Position numbers and translations under genes: made by a program. Below the pieces are notes generated by a model that saw only the letters and a list, made by a program, of their open reading frames with translations, was not told the origin of the DNA and searched no databases. Below, in pieces: positions 43,132 to 51,581 of a DNA stretch of 64,000 nucleotides (position 1 is the stretch's first letter; the number at the start of each line of letters is the position of its first letter). Origin of the DNA: an uncultured Bacteroidota bacterium (GTDB taxonomy: Bacteria > Bacteroidota > Bacteroidia > Chitinophagales > Chitinophagaceae); assembly GCA_903882805.1 (NCBI GenBank), contig CAIRYK010000005.1, positions 1 to 64,000 of the forward strand, read 5' to 3'.

Positions 43132-43773
43132 TCAAAACCGATAGCCGACAGCCAGTGTGAATTGTAGAATCTTATTATCCATCCACGGAAATGGGTAATC
43201 TATTGTGTTATTGTACCGCTTAGTATTGTATGCCATACCAATACCGGAATTGAAGCAAATAGAGAGATGTTGGGTTGGGTACACATTGAGCGAATTATTG
43301 ATAACAGCTCCATAAGCAGAATAGTACACTCCAAAGGGATTGAAGTAACTGCTGGTCAAAGTAGATAACTCAGGCTTTTTCCCATATTCATAATAAAATG
43401 AGCCGCCAATACCGTATCTGATTCGGTTGCGCGCTTTACCTAATAGTAGTTTCACACTGGGCATAGCGCTAAACGATCTATACTGGATGCCGCCATAAAT
43501 ATTATTTCCACCATAAGAATAGAAATCACTGCCATCTGAGAAAGTGATCATCAGCGGTAGTCCTATGCTAAGGTTAGGCATTCCGGGCAGGCGATATTCG
43601 TAAGACAGGCCCAGCCCAACTGAAGAATGGACGCCCTCTACATAGGTGAATGCCCCCGGCAATATAGAAATAGTATGGTTGCCTGTTGTATGTTTTGCCG
43701 TTGATGTATTGTCCGTTTTAGCAAAAGCGACAGAGGCGGTGGCAAGGCAAACAGCCAAAAGTAGTTTTTTCAT
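43132..43773 (-). CDS. Outer-membrane beta-barrel-like protein, unknown
   Basis: The 213-residue protein has a signal peptide (LATASVAFA) and a series of amphipathic strands, each rich in Tyr, Phe and Gly ('GLGLSYEYRLP', 'RYGIGGSFYYEYGKK', 'FNSGIGMAYNTKRY'). It ends in an aromatic residue (GYRF), like an OmpA/OmpW-type or DUF3575-like barrel. It should sit in the outer membrane. No plug or enzyme domain is present. It converges with the ABC ATPase, ten bases away, with no shared terminator seen. Confidence 0.75.
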   Translation of the reverse strand: MKKLLLAVCLATASVAFAKTDNTSTAKHTTGNHTISILPGAFTYVEGVHSSVGLGLSYEYRLPGMPNLSIGLPLMITFSDGSDFYSYGGNNIYGGIQYRSFSAMPSVKLLLGKARNRIRYGIGGSFYYEYGKKPELSTLTSSYFNPFGVYYSAYGAVINNSLNVYPTQHLSICFNSGIGMAYNTKRYNNTIDYPFPWMDNKILQFTLAVGYRF

Positions 43774-43856
43774 ATTGCTGGTTATTTTATAAACTCAATT
43801 GTAACTAAGGCGCCATCTATGCTTTTCACAACTACCATATGCTTGTAAATAACGAA

Positions 43857-43904
43857 GGAAGGGGTATTATATTATACCTGCGTATAAAATAGAATACCCC
43901 TTCC
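43857..43904 (-). terminator. Candidate terminator of purM
   Basis: GGAAGGGGTATT (43857-43868) and AATACCCCTTCC (43893-43904) form a perfect 12-bp stem with a 24-base loop that itself has a TTATAC/GTATAA hairpin. It lies just beyond the purM stop, with only a weak T-rich run afterwards. Confidence 0.5.
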
Positions 43905-43939
43905 GTTATAATAAACGTTCGAATGTAGGTTAGTGTTTT

Positions 43940-45112
43940 TTAAGAGTAGTGAAATATGCCGTGAGGACTGTCTATAACCACTTCCTTTTTGTCGGCAGCT
44001 TCTACAAATCCAGAGATCTGAGCCTCGATATTAAATTCCTTAGCTAAAGCTACAAGCGCCACTGCAGTTTCTTTATCGGTAAACATTTCTAAACGCTGTC
44101 CCATATTGAAAACCTGGTACATTTCTTTCCAGGATGTCCCTGCCGATTCCTGTATCATGTTGAACAATGGCGGTATGGGTAATAAGTTGTTTTTTACCAC
44201 ACGCATTGCAGATGGCAAGTAGTGCAGGCACTTGCTCTGGCCGCCGCCGCTACAGTGTATTATGCCGTGTATGGCGTTGCGGTGCGCATCCAGCGCTTTC
44301 AGTACCAGCGGCGCATAGGTGCGGGTAGGGGATAGCAACATCTTACCAATGTTGAGCGGCGTATGCGTTGCGTCGCTGAGTCCGTATTTGCCATTGTATA
44401 CTACTTCGTCGGGCAGATTGGGGTCTACACTTTCGGGGTACAGGCGCGCATAGTCTTTTTTAAGCATTTCGTGGCGGGCGCTGGTAAGCCCGTTGCTGCC
44501 CATGCCGCTATTGTATTCGTCTTCGTAAGTTGCCTGTCCATAACTGGCAAAAGATACTACCACGTCGCCGGGTTGCATTTTTTCAGTGGTCACCAGCTTG
44601 CTGCGCTCCATACGGCAGGCCATTGTGCCATCTACTATTACGGTGCGCACCACGTCGCCTACGTCGGCAGTTTCGCCGCCCATAAACCTTACGTCTATGC
44701 CGTATTCATTGAGTTTATTGAAATAATCCTGTGTGCCATTGATAAGCGCCGAAATAACCTCGCCCGGTATAAGATGCTTATTGCGGCCGATGGTAGACGA
44801 ATAGGTGAACGGTCCGGTAGCGCCTACGCACAAAAGGTCGTCAATATTCATTACAATACTATCTATAGCCACTCCCTGCCATACGCTCATGTCGCCGGTT
44901 TCGCGCCAATACAGGTAGGCCAGAATAGATTTAGTGCCGGCGCCATCGGCATGCATCAGATTACAAAATTCCGGGTCATTTCCCCAGTAGTCGGGATATA
45001 CTTTGCAAAAAGCATTCGGGAACAAACCCTTGTCCAGTTTGGCTACGGCCTTATGCACATCTTCTTTCTGCGCGCTTACCCCGCGTTGGTTATATCTGTT
45101 AATGTCGGTCAT
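43940..45112 (-). CDS. purM: Phosphoribosylformylglycinamidine cyclo-ligase (AIR synthase)
   Basis: PurM closes the imidazole ring in purine synthesis, converting FGAM to AIR with ATP. The 390-residue protein is longer than E. coli PurM (345) but has the usual size in this phylum. Family blocks are present: 'DGAGTKSILAYLYW', 'SIVMNIDDLLCVGATGPF', 'MGGETADVGD', and 'SGGGQSKCLHYLP'-like (here CSGGGQSK). The glycine-rich and Asp residues bind the substrate and Mg-ATP. It starts near a perfect -7 box and is transcribed alone on the minus strand. A long open frame on the other strand is a shadow. Confidence 0.95.
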   Translation of the reverse strand: MTDINRYNQRGVSAQKEDVHKAVAKLDKGLFPNAFCKVYPDYWGNDPEFCNLMHADGAGTKSILAYLYWRETGDMSVWQGVAIDSIVMNIDDLLCVGATGPFTYSSTIGRNKHLIPGEVISALINGTQDYFNKLNEYGIDVRFMGGETADVGDVVRTVIVDGTMACRMERSKLVTTEKMQPGDVVVSFASYGQATYEDEYNSGMGSNGLTSARHEMLKKDYARLYPESVDPNLPDEVVYNGKYGLSDATHTPLNIGKMLLSPTRTYAPLVLKALDAHRNAIHGIIHCSGGGQSKCLHYLPSAMRVVKNNLLPIPPLFNMIQESAGTSWKEMYQVFNMGQRLEMFTDKETAVALVALAKEFNIEAQISGFVEAADKKEVVIDSPHGIFHYS

Positions 45113-45140
45113 TGGTTGTACTACTCGTTTTCAGTAGCTG

Positions 45141-45148
45141 CAAAAGTA
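45141..45148 (-). promoter_or_regulatory. -7 promoter box of purM (TACTTTTG)
   Basis: TACTTTTG on the minus strand exactly matches the -7 consensus, 28 bases before the purM ATG. No clear TTTG at -33. Confidence 0.55.
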
Positions 45149-45246
45149 ATACTTTGATGGTGGATTGGTAGGAAATGAATATTTATTAAAATAGACGTAC
45201 TAGGTTGAATTTATTATTAGTTGGCTATTGACAGATGTGTTAAAAC

Positions 45247-46136
45247 TTATGGCATTTTTTTTGCTTCTAGGTACGGTTCAAAGAAAGATAAATCTATTTC
45301 GAAAATCGTTTTAGGTTTTACGCCAAGTTCTTTAATCTCAAACAATGACACTAATTTCTGTCCGTCAATTAATTCTATCGGAGGAGCTCCGTCACGGGAA
45401 GCCTCTCTTTTGCATCTTCCGAAAAAGTTCCAGTAGTTAAAATGATGCCCTTTTCTGCCCTACCAATCATTGCATTTCTAAAGTCGCCAACTTGTGCGCG
45501 AGATACAGTTCCTTTATATCTCTTACATTGAAACAAGACTTTGATGCTAACAAACGGATTGAGTTCGAGCGTTCCGTAACCATCTATTCCACCGTCGTGT
45601 GAGCCTCCTGTGACTTCTACATTTTCGAATCCATGTTCCCGTAACAAACGCTTGCATATATCTTCAAAGCCTCTTGGCGTTATTGATTGGAGGACTTCAA
45701 GCAAGGAAGGTAAGAAGCCAGGTTCAATGTCCTCTGGTTTGGTTTCTTCTTGTTCAGCAACGATCTCCTTCTCCGATTTCTCCTTTCGTGCTTTAGTATG
45801 TATTCCAACCCATTTTTTGCAAATTTCTTTAGAATCATCAACTGTTAATTTAGCATTTCGTCCTTTTGCTGTCAATGTCCATAAACCGCGTGAGTTATCC
45901 TCTAAATATCCATCCCAAACTAAATATTGCCGAGCCCAAGCAACTTGATTGGAAAACCTTAATGTGCCAGATTTTAATGTTTCTTCCAAAATATTATCTG
46001 ACAACTTTTCGTTTTTAGCAATTTGTTCAACGACTTCTTTTGGTTTGCCAGAGCCGCCAAGCTGTTTCAACGCGGCCAGCAGAGGGCCGAACCATTTTAC
46101 AAATTCAGCTTGTTTGGTTTTGGGTGTCTTTGTCAT
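45247..46136 (-). pseudogene. mrr: Mrr-type restriction endonuclease with a single-base frameshift
   Basis: Mrr-like proteins cleave modified DNA (type IV restriction). The intact reading frame (253 residues, ending at 45375) has an N-terminal winged-helix Mrr_N domain ('KWFGPLLAALKQLGG') and the catalytic Mrr domain with 'GFEDICKRLL', Asp in 'GGIDGYG' and QCK in 'LFQCKRYKG'. It ends abruptly with 'ERLPVTELLR'. In another frame the sequence goes on as REASRDGAPPIELIDG and then KLVSLFEIKELGVKPKTI and 'FFEPYLEAKKMP' to a stop at 45247, exactly the missing C-terminus. One base has been lost near 45404-45411 (an A-run and GAGAG). Restored, it would be 296 residues, a normal Mrr length. A sequencing error is possible. 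Confidence 0.88.
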
Positions 46137-46270
46137 AAAGGGTACGTTGATTAAATTAGTGAATCAAAAATAAACATTACGTTTTGTTACTACCGACTTT
46201 ATTATTTCTGCAACAAATTTTCATTAGGGCTATCGCGCTTCTGTAGCTACTTTTACACAAAATAACTACT

Positions 46271-46705
46271 ATGGGCATAGCAGACAGACTTTTTAAAATG
46301 AAAGAAGACAAAGCGGCGGCAAATCTGAAAGCAGGACAGGATTTTTTGGCAACCAACAAGCTGAAAGCGGGTGTAGTGGAGCTACCCAGCGGATTGCAAT
46401 ATGAGGTGATTACAAATGTAGATGGTCCTAAGCCTACTGCTTTTCATAAAGTAACTTGCCACTATCACGGTACGCTAATAGATGGTACAGTGTTCGATAG
46501 TTCGGTAAAAAGAGGGCAGCCGGCAACTTTTCCGCTCAGCGCTGTTATAAAGGGTTGGACTGAGGGGCTGCAACTTATGGGCACAGGCAGCAAATGGCGT
46601 TTTTTCCTGCCTCCGCACCTTGCCTATGGCGACCGCCAGACAGGGTCTGTAATAGGGCCTAACAGCACGCTGGTGTTTGAGGTGGAATTATTATCTATCA
46701 GCTAA
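46271..46705 (+). CDS. FKBP-type peptidyl-prolyl cis-trans isomerase
   Basis: The 144-residue enzyme speeds proline isomerisation during protein folding. The FKBP domain (about 50-143) shows 'VTCHYHGTLIDGTVFDSS', 'VIKGWTEGLQLM', 'WRFFLPPHLAYGDR' and 'TLVFEVELL'. The first ~45 residues form an alpha-helical extension (MGIADRLFKMKEDKAAANLKA), as in Mip-like or FklB-like forms but shorter. No signal peptide, so it should be cytosolic. It is transcribed alone and ends at a wobble-paired hairpin. It is divergent from the mrr gene. Confidence 0.93.
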   Translation: MGIADRLFKMKEDKAAANLKAGQDFLATNKLKAGVVELPSGLQYEVITNVDGPKPTAFHKVTCHYHGTLIDGTVFDSSVKRGQPATFPLSAVIKGWTEGLQLMGTGSKWRFFLPPHLAYGDRQTGSVIGPNSTLVFEVELLSIS

Positions 46706-46727
46706 TTCAAATAGTCAATCATAATTT

Positions 46728-46775
46728 GGCGCATGTGCAGCTTTTGTAGCAGTATATGCGCTATTTTATTTTTTT
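46728..46775 (+). terminator. Terminator of the FKBP gene
   Basis: GGCGCATGTGCAGC (46728-46741) pairs with GCAGTATATGCGCT (46749-46762), with several G-U pairs and one mismatch, and ATTTTATTTTTTT follows. It is 22 bases after the stop codon. Confidence 0.6.
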
Positions 46776-46828
46776 ACCAATGGCAGTGCTGGTTTGTCTA
46801 TCAATTAACTGGCAATATTTTTTCGCTA

Positions 46829-49255
46829 TTAACCCCGTTTGCTAAACGCGTTTTTGAGCGAAAGGTAATCGAGGTAGTAAATCACTTTTACCGATAGACT
46901 GTTGCTCTGCGCTGCCTGTAGAGTGGTATTCAGGTCGGAGAAGTAATTATCTGCAAGCGCTGCCCCCGAAGTGTAGATGCTATTTTGGTACACGATGCTC
47001 ATTTCGCTACCAGGTTTAAACTGCCATATAAAACTGGTGTAGATATTAAACGAGTTGAAGTTGACGTCGTGTACTTTGTTGTAGGCAGTAGGGTTGAGCG
47101 AGCCATCATTCCCCAATTGTTTGAACTGATTATATTTTGCCTGCGACCAATAGTGACGGGCGTCTAATTTCACCGCCATTTTATTGGTAAAAATGTAGGC
47201 GGCGTTTAGCGAACTGGTTATTGTGCCCACATTTCTAATTCCGAAATAAATAGTGTCGGCAACTTTATTTACAAAACCAACATCGTCGGTTTGCTGCCTG
47301 CCCGATAGGTTGTAGACCATAGACAGTTTATCGCTGAACCTGAATCGGGGCGACACAGCCCAGTTGAGCATATTTCGGTGGCGTTCGTCGTACCAGCGGT
47401 TGTCGGCGCTTAGATCGAGCGCAAATTTCTTGCGATAGTCAGTGCTATAAAATCCACCCACCATGTAGTTTCTAGGATAATGGTAATGTCGGCCAAACGT
47501 CCTCGGTTCTATATAATCGTTGCCGGTAACGGGCGCAATATCCCAATAAAATCCAACCGTCAAAAATTTTCCGGTGGTAAGGTTATGCGATCCGTAGAAA
47601 TCGAAAGATTGAAACACATTTGGGTTGAACATTCTATAGTAATTAACGCCAACGTGGTTGTAAGCCGATATGAATGATCCGAATGGTTTGAATATATTGT
47701 AGTACTGTTCAAAAATATAGTATACCGAGTTGTTTCGGTCGAGGTAGCCAAGGTCGTTAGGGTTGAACCTGTCGCTAATGGTTCGCGTTTTTAGGTACCA
47801 GGTATAGTTACCGCTGAGTTTTGCTATGTCCAGATAATACCGGTAGCCCACATCGGGCTTTGCTGTGTAGTACAAATGGCTTACATCTGTCGACCCATCG
47901 ATGCCGTAAGTGTTTTTCTTGTTGGCAAACTTAAACATCAGCGCGCTAACATTCGCATTATAGCTGTTTTCCTGGCGGTATACATTAGTGTTTATAAGGC
48001 TTATGTACGAATTGTTTTTCAATGCCTGATCCATTACCAGCACATTGTAGTTGGTGAGCGGCGCAGTTTGTAGCATTCGTTCTGCTCCTGTCATAGTATC
48101 TTTTATTGTAGCGTAACTGGCTGCCGCAACTGCATTAAAAAAGCCCAGGCCGAGTTTATGTTTATTGCGCCCCGATATTTTTGTGGCATTGTACAACTTG
48201 GTTGTTGCCGGATTTTGAGTTATTACCTCGTTAGTATCGAGCTGGCTGCCCAGATTTCGGAAATTGACAGGCGCGCCGCCTACACGGCGAGAATAAAACA
48301 AATCGTTTTTTCGAAACAGATCAACGCCTTCTGTAAAAAAGTACCGGCGTTCGTCGTACCTCACTTCTATTGGCGACAGGTTCAGTACGCGGCTGTCGTA
48401 AATGGTTTGACCAAAATCAGGTACCAGTGTCATGTCGAGCGTAAAACTCTCGTTGATACCGTATTTTACATCAAGCCCTCCATTGATCGATTGAGTATTA
48501 ACGCCGGCATAATTGCCAGCATAGCCCGACACATAGGGCAGTAATGCCAACCTTACCGGAGCTTCTATATTATAAATTCCTTTTAGCTCTCCTTCCTGAG
48601 CTATCTTATTTGGCACGCCGGGTTTTACAGGACTCCAGTACGATGCCTCGCGATATCGCCTTATCCCCCTGTAAAAGTTGATACCCCAGGTTTGGGTGTC
48701 TTTACTCGGGAACCGTAGTGCCGAGTAGGGTATTTTCATTTCTACCGTCCATCCGGTTTCAGTAATCACAACTTTCGAATACCAAGCAGCATTCCACGAA
48801 TTATCCTGACCATCGAACTTTATGATACCGTCGAGTTGCACTCCGGCTGCCGTTACCCCGAAGGCAGCGGCATTTTGTTTGTCGTAATAGGTGTCGAACA
48901 GTACGCCAAATACATCCACATTTCCTCCGTCATCGTCGCGCGATGATAGCTGTCGGTACACACTGTCTTGCTTGTCGTCGAATAGCGTAGCGCCTACATA
49001 TACTGCATTGTTGTCATAAAGAATGCGCACTTCCGATTTTTGCAGCGATGGTTCTCCAGGCCTTGGCGATGTCTGTGTAAAATTTCGGGCTACTTCGGCC
49101 TTTTGCCACTCCGGTTCGTTTAGATTGCCGTCTATCGTTATGTTTCCATTTGTGCGTCCGGCTTCCAGTTTTAGTGTAGAATCTTGCGCAAAAACTAATG
49201 TCTGCATGGAGAGCCATGCAGACATTAGCAGTATATATTTTTTTATAGCGCGCAC
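46829..49255 (-). CDS. DUF5916 protein with carbohydrate-binding-like N-terminus
   Basis: The 808-residue protein has a signal peptide (MQTLVFAQ), then a CBM9-like sandwich at about 30-230 ('GNLNEPEWQKAE' and 'WTVEMKIPYSALRFP') and the DUF5916 region over the remaining ~570 residues, which has many amphipathic strands and 'LSPIEVRYDERRYFFTEG'. It resembles an outer-membrane barrel with a periplasmic sugar-binding-like domain. The family is common in Bacteroidota and has no known role; uptake or surface attachment has been proposed for similar architectures. It lies 64 bases downstream of the DUF6029 gene on the same strand and may be co-transcribed. Confidence 0.9.
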   Translation of the reverse strand: MRAIKKYILLMSAWLSMQTLVFAQDSTLKLEAGRTNGNITIDGNLNEPEWQKAEVARNFTQTSPRPGEPSLQKSEVRILYDNNAVYVGATLFDDKQDSVYRQLSSRDDDGGNVDVFGVLFDTYYDKQNAAAFGVTAAGVQLDGIIKFDGQDNSWNAAWYSKVVITETGWTVEMKIPYSALRFPSKDTQTWGINFYRGIRRYREASYWSPVKPGVPNKIAQEGELKGIYNIEAPVRLALLPYVSGYAGNYAGVNTQSINGGLDVKYGINESFTLDMTLVPDFGQTIYDSRVLNLSPIEVRYDERRYFFTEGVDLFRKNDLFYSRRVGGAPVNFRNLGSQLDTNEVITQNPATTKLYNATKISGRNKHKLGLGFFNAVAAASYATIKDTMTGAERMLQTAPLTNYNVLVMDQALKNNSYISLINTNVYRQENSYNANVSALMFKFANKKNTYGIDGSTDVSHLYYTAKPDVGYRYYLDIAKLSGNYTWYLKTRTISDRFNPNDLGYLDRNNSVYYIFEQYYNIFKPFGSFISAYNHVGVNYYRMFNPNVFQSFDFYGSHNLTTGKFLTVGFYWDIAPVTGNDYIEPRTFGRHYHYPRNYMVGGFYSTDYRKKFALDLSADNRWYDERHRNMLNWAVSPRFRFSDKLSMVYNLSGRQQTDDVGFVNKVADTIYFGIRNVGTITSSLNAAYIFTNKMAVKLDARHYWSQAKYNQFKQLGNDGSLNPTAYNKVHDVNFNSFNIYTSFIWQFKPGSEMSIVYQNSIYTSGAALADNYFSDLNTTLQAAQSNSLSVKVIYYLDYLSLKNAFSKRG

Positions 49256-49319
49256 TTAGTGGTTGGTGATATGCTGATGTTTATTGATTTGCAGCGCAAT
49301 AGGAGTGTTGTTGTTCAGC

Positions 49320-50933
49320 TTAGAAACTGGTGGTCAGTGTACCTTTTACACCGCTGAAAGCAGGTTCGTAACGGCAAACGCCTCCGGTGCAGTTGATACC
49401 ATCAACTTGTTTTACATAAGCCAAAGAAAAACGATGCGCTCCCTTAGTATAGGCTGCAAACAAATTATAATAATGATTGCCCGGGTCTTTATAGTTTGGG
49501 TTGTCGCTGCCCTTATTTGGCGCCACATTATACATATCAGAAAGCGAAACCGACCATTTAGGCGCAATATTGTACTCTATAAGCGCAAAAGCCCATGAAC
49601 CATAGTCGTTTTTAGTGTCCATGTACTGCACTTCTGCACGGATAGATTTTTTCTCGTTGATCTTGTACGTTACCTCGGCAAATGGAGTGATACCATGCAT
49701 GATGGTAGAAGGACGGCTCTGGTAGCGGGTAATATTGTATTCAAGGTATTGAGCGCCTAACTGGAATACCCAAGATTTCAATCCCTGATAATTGGCTTCA
49801 ACAAATCCTTCGCGATAGAGCTCGTCGCCCTCCAGCGTATTGATGTGCGTATAGGTAGCCGCAATACTGGTTACGTCGTTGGGCGTAATCAGCAAATTGG
49901 CAGAAGCAGCCATTTCCGAAACATCTTGCGATGCAGGCGTGTAGCGGGCCATAAGGCGTTCGGGGCGCAGTACTGCAATAACTGGCTGACGATTGAGCAT
50001 ACCATTCAGCAATATTTCGTTGGGAGAGGTACGCATTACAAAGTTCTCAGTGCGTTTGCCAGATACGCTTAGCGCAATGCCTTTCATACCATAATTTATA
50101 GAAGTATATGCTACGGTTCCTGGTTTATCGAGCAGAGTTATGCTGCCTTTGTCATCGGCAACGCTAATGGCTTCGTGTGTTTTGTAATCGCCTTCTACGT
50201 ACCACGAAAGATTTTTATAGGTAAAAGTATTGTAAGCGCAAAAAGCATACATATTGTATTTAGGTTCAAAGCGCGTTCCTGCAGCCTGCGAGTTAATAGT
50301 AGCCGCAACCTGATTCATTGACGTTGCATCGAGCGTGCGATTGAGTACGCCTATACCTGGAACAAAATGTGCATTCTTGGCTCCGAAATCACCCTCGGCA
50401 TTGAAGCCTTTGATTACCGGACCATAGCGATTGTTGTTTACAAAATTGTTGTTTTTCTGCTGTCCGGTAAATCCTTTTAGTGTAATGTGGTCGTTAAGCT
50501 TGTACTTCAATGACAGCCCAACGAGTGCATTGTCTATAAGTAGACCGCGATCTTCGTAGGCTCTGAACAGAATACCCGTGCCTATCTGGTCGTATATATA
50601 ACCTACTGTTATAGACAGGTCGTCGAAATCTTTAGATATACTCCACGCTCCTAATCCAAAATCTGTGCTTGGGGCAGTTGGGTTTTTGAGGTTAGAGTTG
50701 TTAAAACCGTCGCCTCTTACAAAAAAAGTAAATCCATTTACATTGTATCGCAGTGATAGCCAGTTTTCGCTGCCGCTGAGTACATTGTCGTATAGCGGGT
50801 TGCCTGAAGCCTTAATATTTGTGTCTTTCTGAAAAAAACGAACATTCATCATAAGGTCGCCCGATAGGGTTCCCTGTGCCAATAATCCGAGCGGTAAAGC
50901 GAGTAGTAAAAATAAAATCCCCTGTTTTTTCAT
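49320..50933 (-). CDS. DUF6029-like outer-membrane protein
   Basis: The 537-residue protein has a signal peptide (LGLLAQG) followed by repeated amphipathic strands ('SGDLMMNVRFFQKDTN', 'GFTFFVRGDGFNNSN', 'YNMYAFCAYNTFTYK', 'SVSLSDMYNVAPNKGSDNP') and ends in Phe (GTLTTSF), so it should be a large outer-membrane beta-barrel. It fits the Bacteroidota DUF6029 family. A cysteine pair occurs near the C-terminus (GINCTGGVCRYEP). The divergent gene encodes a TlpA-like thioredoxin, and a disulfide relation between the two is conceivable. The exact function is unknown. Confidence 0.8.
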   Translation of the reverse strand: MKKQGILFLLLALPLGLLAQGTLSGDLMMNVRFFQKDTNIKASGNPLYDNVLSGSENWLSLRYNVNGFTFFVRGDGFNNSNLKNPTAPSTDFGLGAWSISKDFDDLSITVGYIYDQIGTGILFRAYEDRGLLIDNALVGLSLKYKLNDHITLKGFTGQQKNNNFVNNNRYGPVIKGFNAEGDFGAKNAHFVPGIGVLNRTLDATSMNQVAATINSQAAGTRFEPKYNMYAFCAYNTFTYKNLSWYVEGDYKTHEAISVADDKGSITLLDKPGTVAYTSINYGMKGIALSVSGKRTENFVMRTSPNEILLNGMLNRQPVIAVLRPERLMARYTPASQDVSEMAASANLLITPNDVTSIAATYTHINTLEGDELYREGFVEANYQGLKSWVFQLGAQYLEYNITRYQSRPSTIMHGITPFAEVTYKINEKKSIRAEVQYMDTKNDYGSWAFALIEYNIAPKWSVSLSDMYNVAPNKGSDNPNYKDPGNHYYNLFAAYTKGAHRFSLAYVKQVDGINCTGGVCRYEPAFSGVKGTLTTSF

Positions 50934-51026
50934 TTAGACGCGTATATTGTTAAAGTTTTTCCGAAATTAGACCCAAAATTTAATTCTGGCAAAGTTTTCG
51001 CTTATTATTTTTAAAAGCAAGCAATT

Positions 51027-51518
51027 ATGAAAAAATTACTCGTAGCTGTCGTAAGTTTATTTTTGACCGCTACAATTCAAGCACAGGATCTTCCCAATAC
51101 TGTGATCAAAGATGTAGCAGTAGGAAAGAAAGTCCCGTTCAACCAAACCATAGAGAAAGGTAAGGTTACACTCATCAACTTCTGGGCAACTTGGTGCATA
51201 CCTTGCAAGCGCGAGATAAAAAATGTGAGCTTAAAACTTGCCGACTGGAAGAAGGAAGTGGACTTTAATTATATGACAATATCTGTAGACAAAGTGGAGG
51301 CAGAAGGATTGGTTCGTACCTATGCGATATCTCAGGGTTGGAAGTTTCCGTATTACATAGATGCTAACTCAGATTTGATGCGTTCGCTCAATTTTCAGAA
51401 TGTACCTTATACCTTGATCATCGATAAGAATGGTAAAATAGCTTTCAGCCATACTGGCTACGAAGAAGGCGGTGAGGCCGAAGTACTTGCAAAAATCAAG
51501 GAATTGGCTGCCAAATAG
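51027..51518 (+). CDS. TlpA-like periplasmic thioredoxin
   Basis: The 163-residue protein has a signal peptide (TATIQAQ) and a thioredoxin fold with the active site 'FWATWCIPCKREI' (Cys-x-x-Cys), then 'YMTISVDKVEAEGLV' and 'VPYTLIIDKNGKIAF' with the conserved cis-Pro. It probably reduces or repairs disulfides in envelope proteins, as TlpA/ResA relatives do. No extra membrane helix is seen. It is divergent from the DUF6029 gene (93 bases) and ends at a clear hairpin. The partner that re-reduces it is not encoded nearby. Confidence 0.92.
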   Translation: MKKLLVAVVSLFLTATIQAQDLPNTVIKDVAVGKKVPFNQTIEKGKVTLINFWATWCIPCKREIKNVSLKLADWKKEVDFNYMTISVDKVEAEGLVRTYAISQGWKFPYYIDANSDLMRSLNFQNVPYTLIIDKNGKIAFSHTGYEEGGEAEVLAKIKELAAK

Positions 51519-51540
51519 TAGTTTTTTTATAACTTTTTAC

Positions 51541-51575
51541 ATAGTCGCGTTCGGAAAAGAGCGCGACTATTTTTA
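51541..51575 (+). terminator. Terminator of the TlpA-like gene
   Basis: ATAGTCGCG (51541-51549) and CGCGACTAT (51562-51570) form a perfect 9-bp stem, and TTTTTATT follows. It is 22 bases after the stop codon. Confidence 0.8.
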
Positions 51576-51581
51576 TTAATG

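Noticed and set aside
44363-45157. 264-codon plus-strand frame opposite purM
   Set aside because: Antisense shadow of a conserved gene; the His- and Tyr-rich translation fits no family.
45221-45436. 71-codon plus-strand frame overlapping the lost mrr C-terminus
   Set aside because: The minus strand gives the clear Mrr C-terminus in this region, so the plus-strand frame is a shadow.
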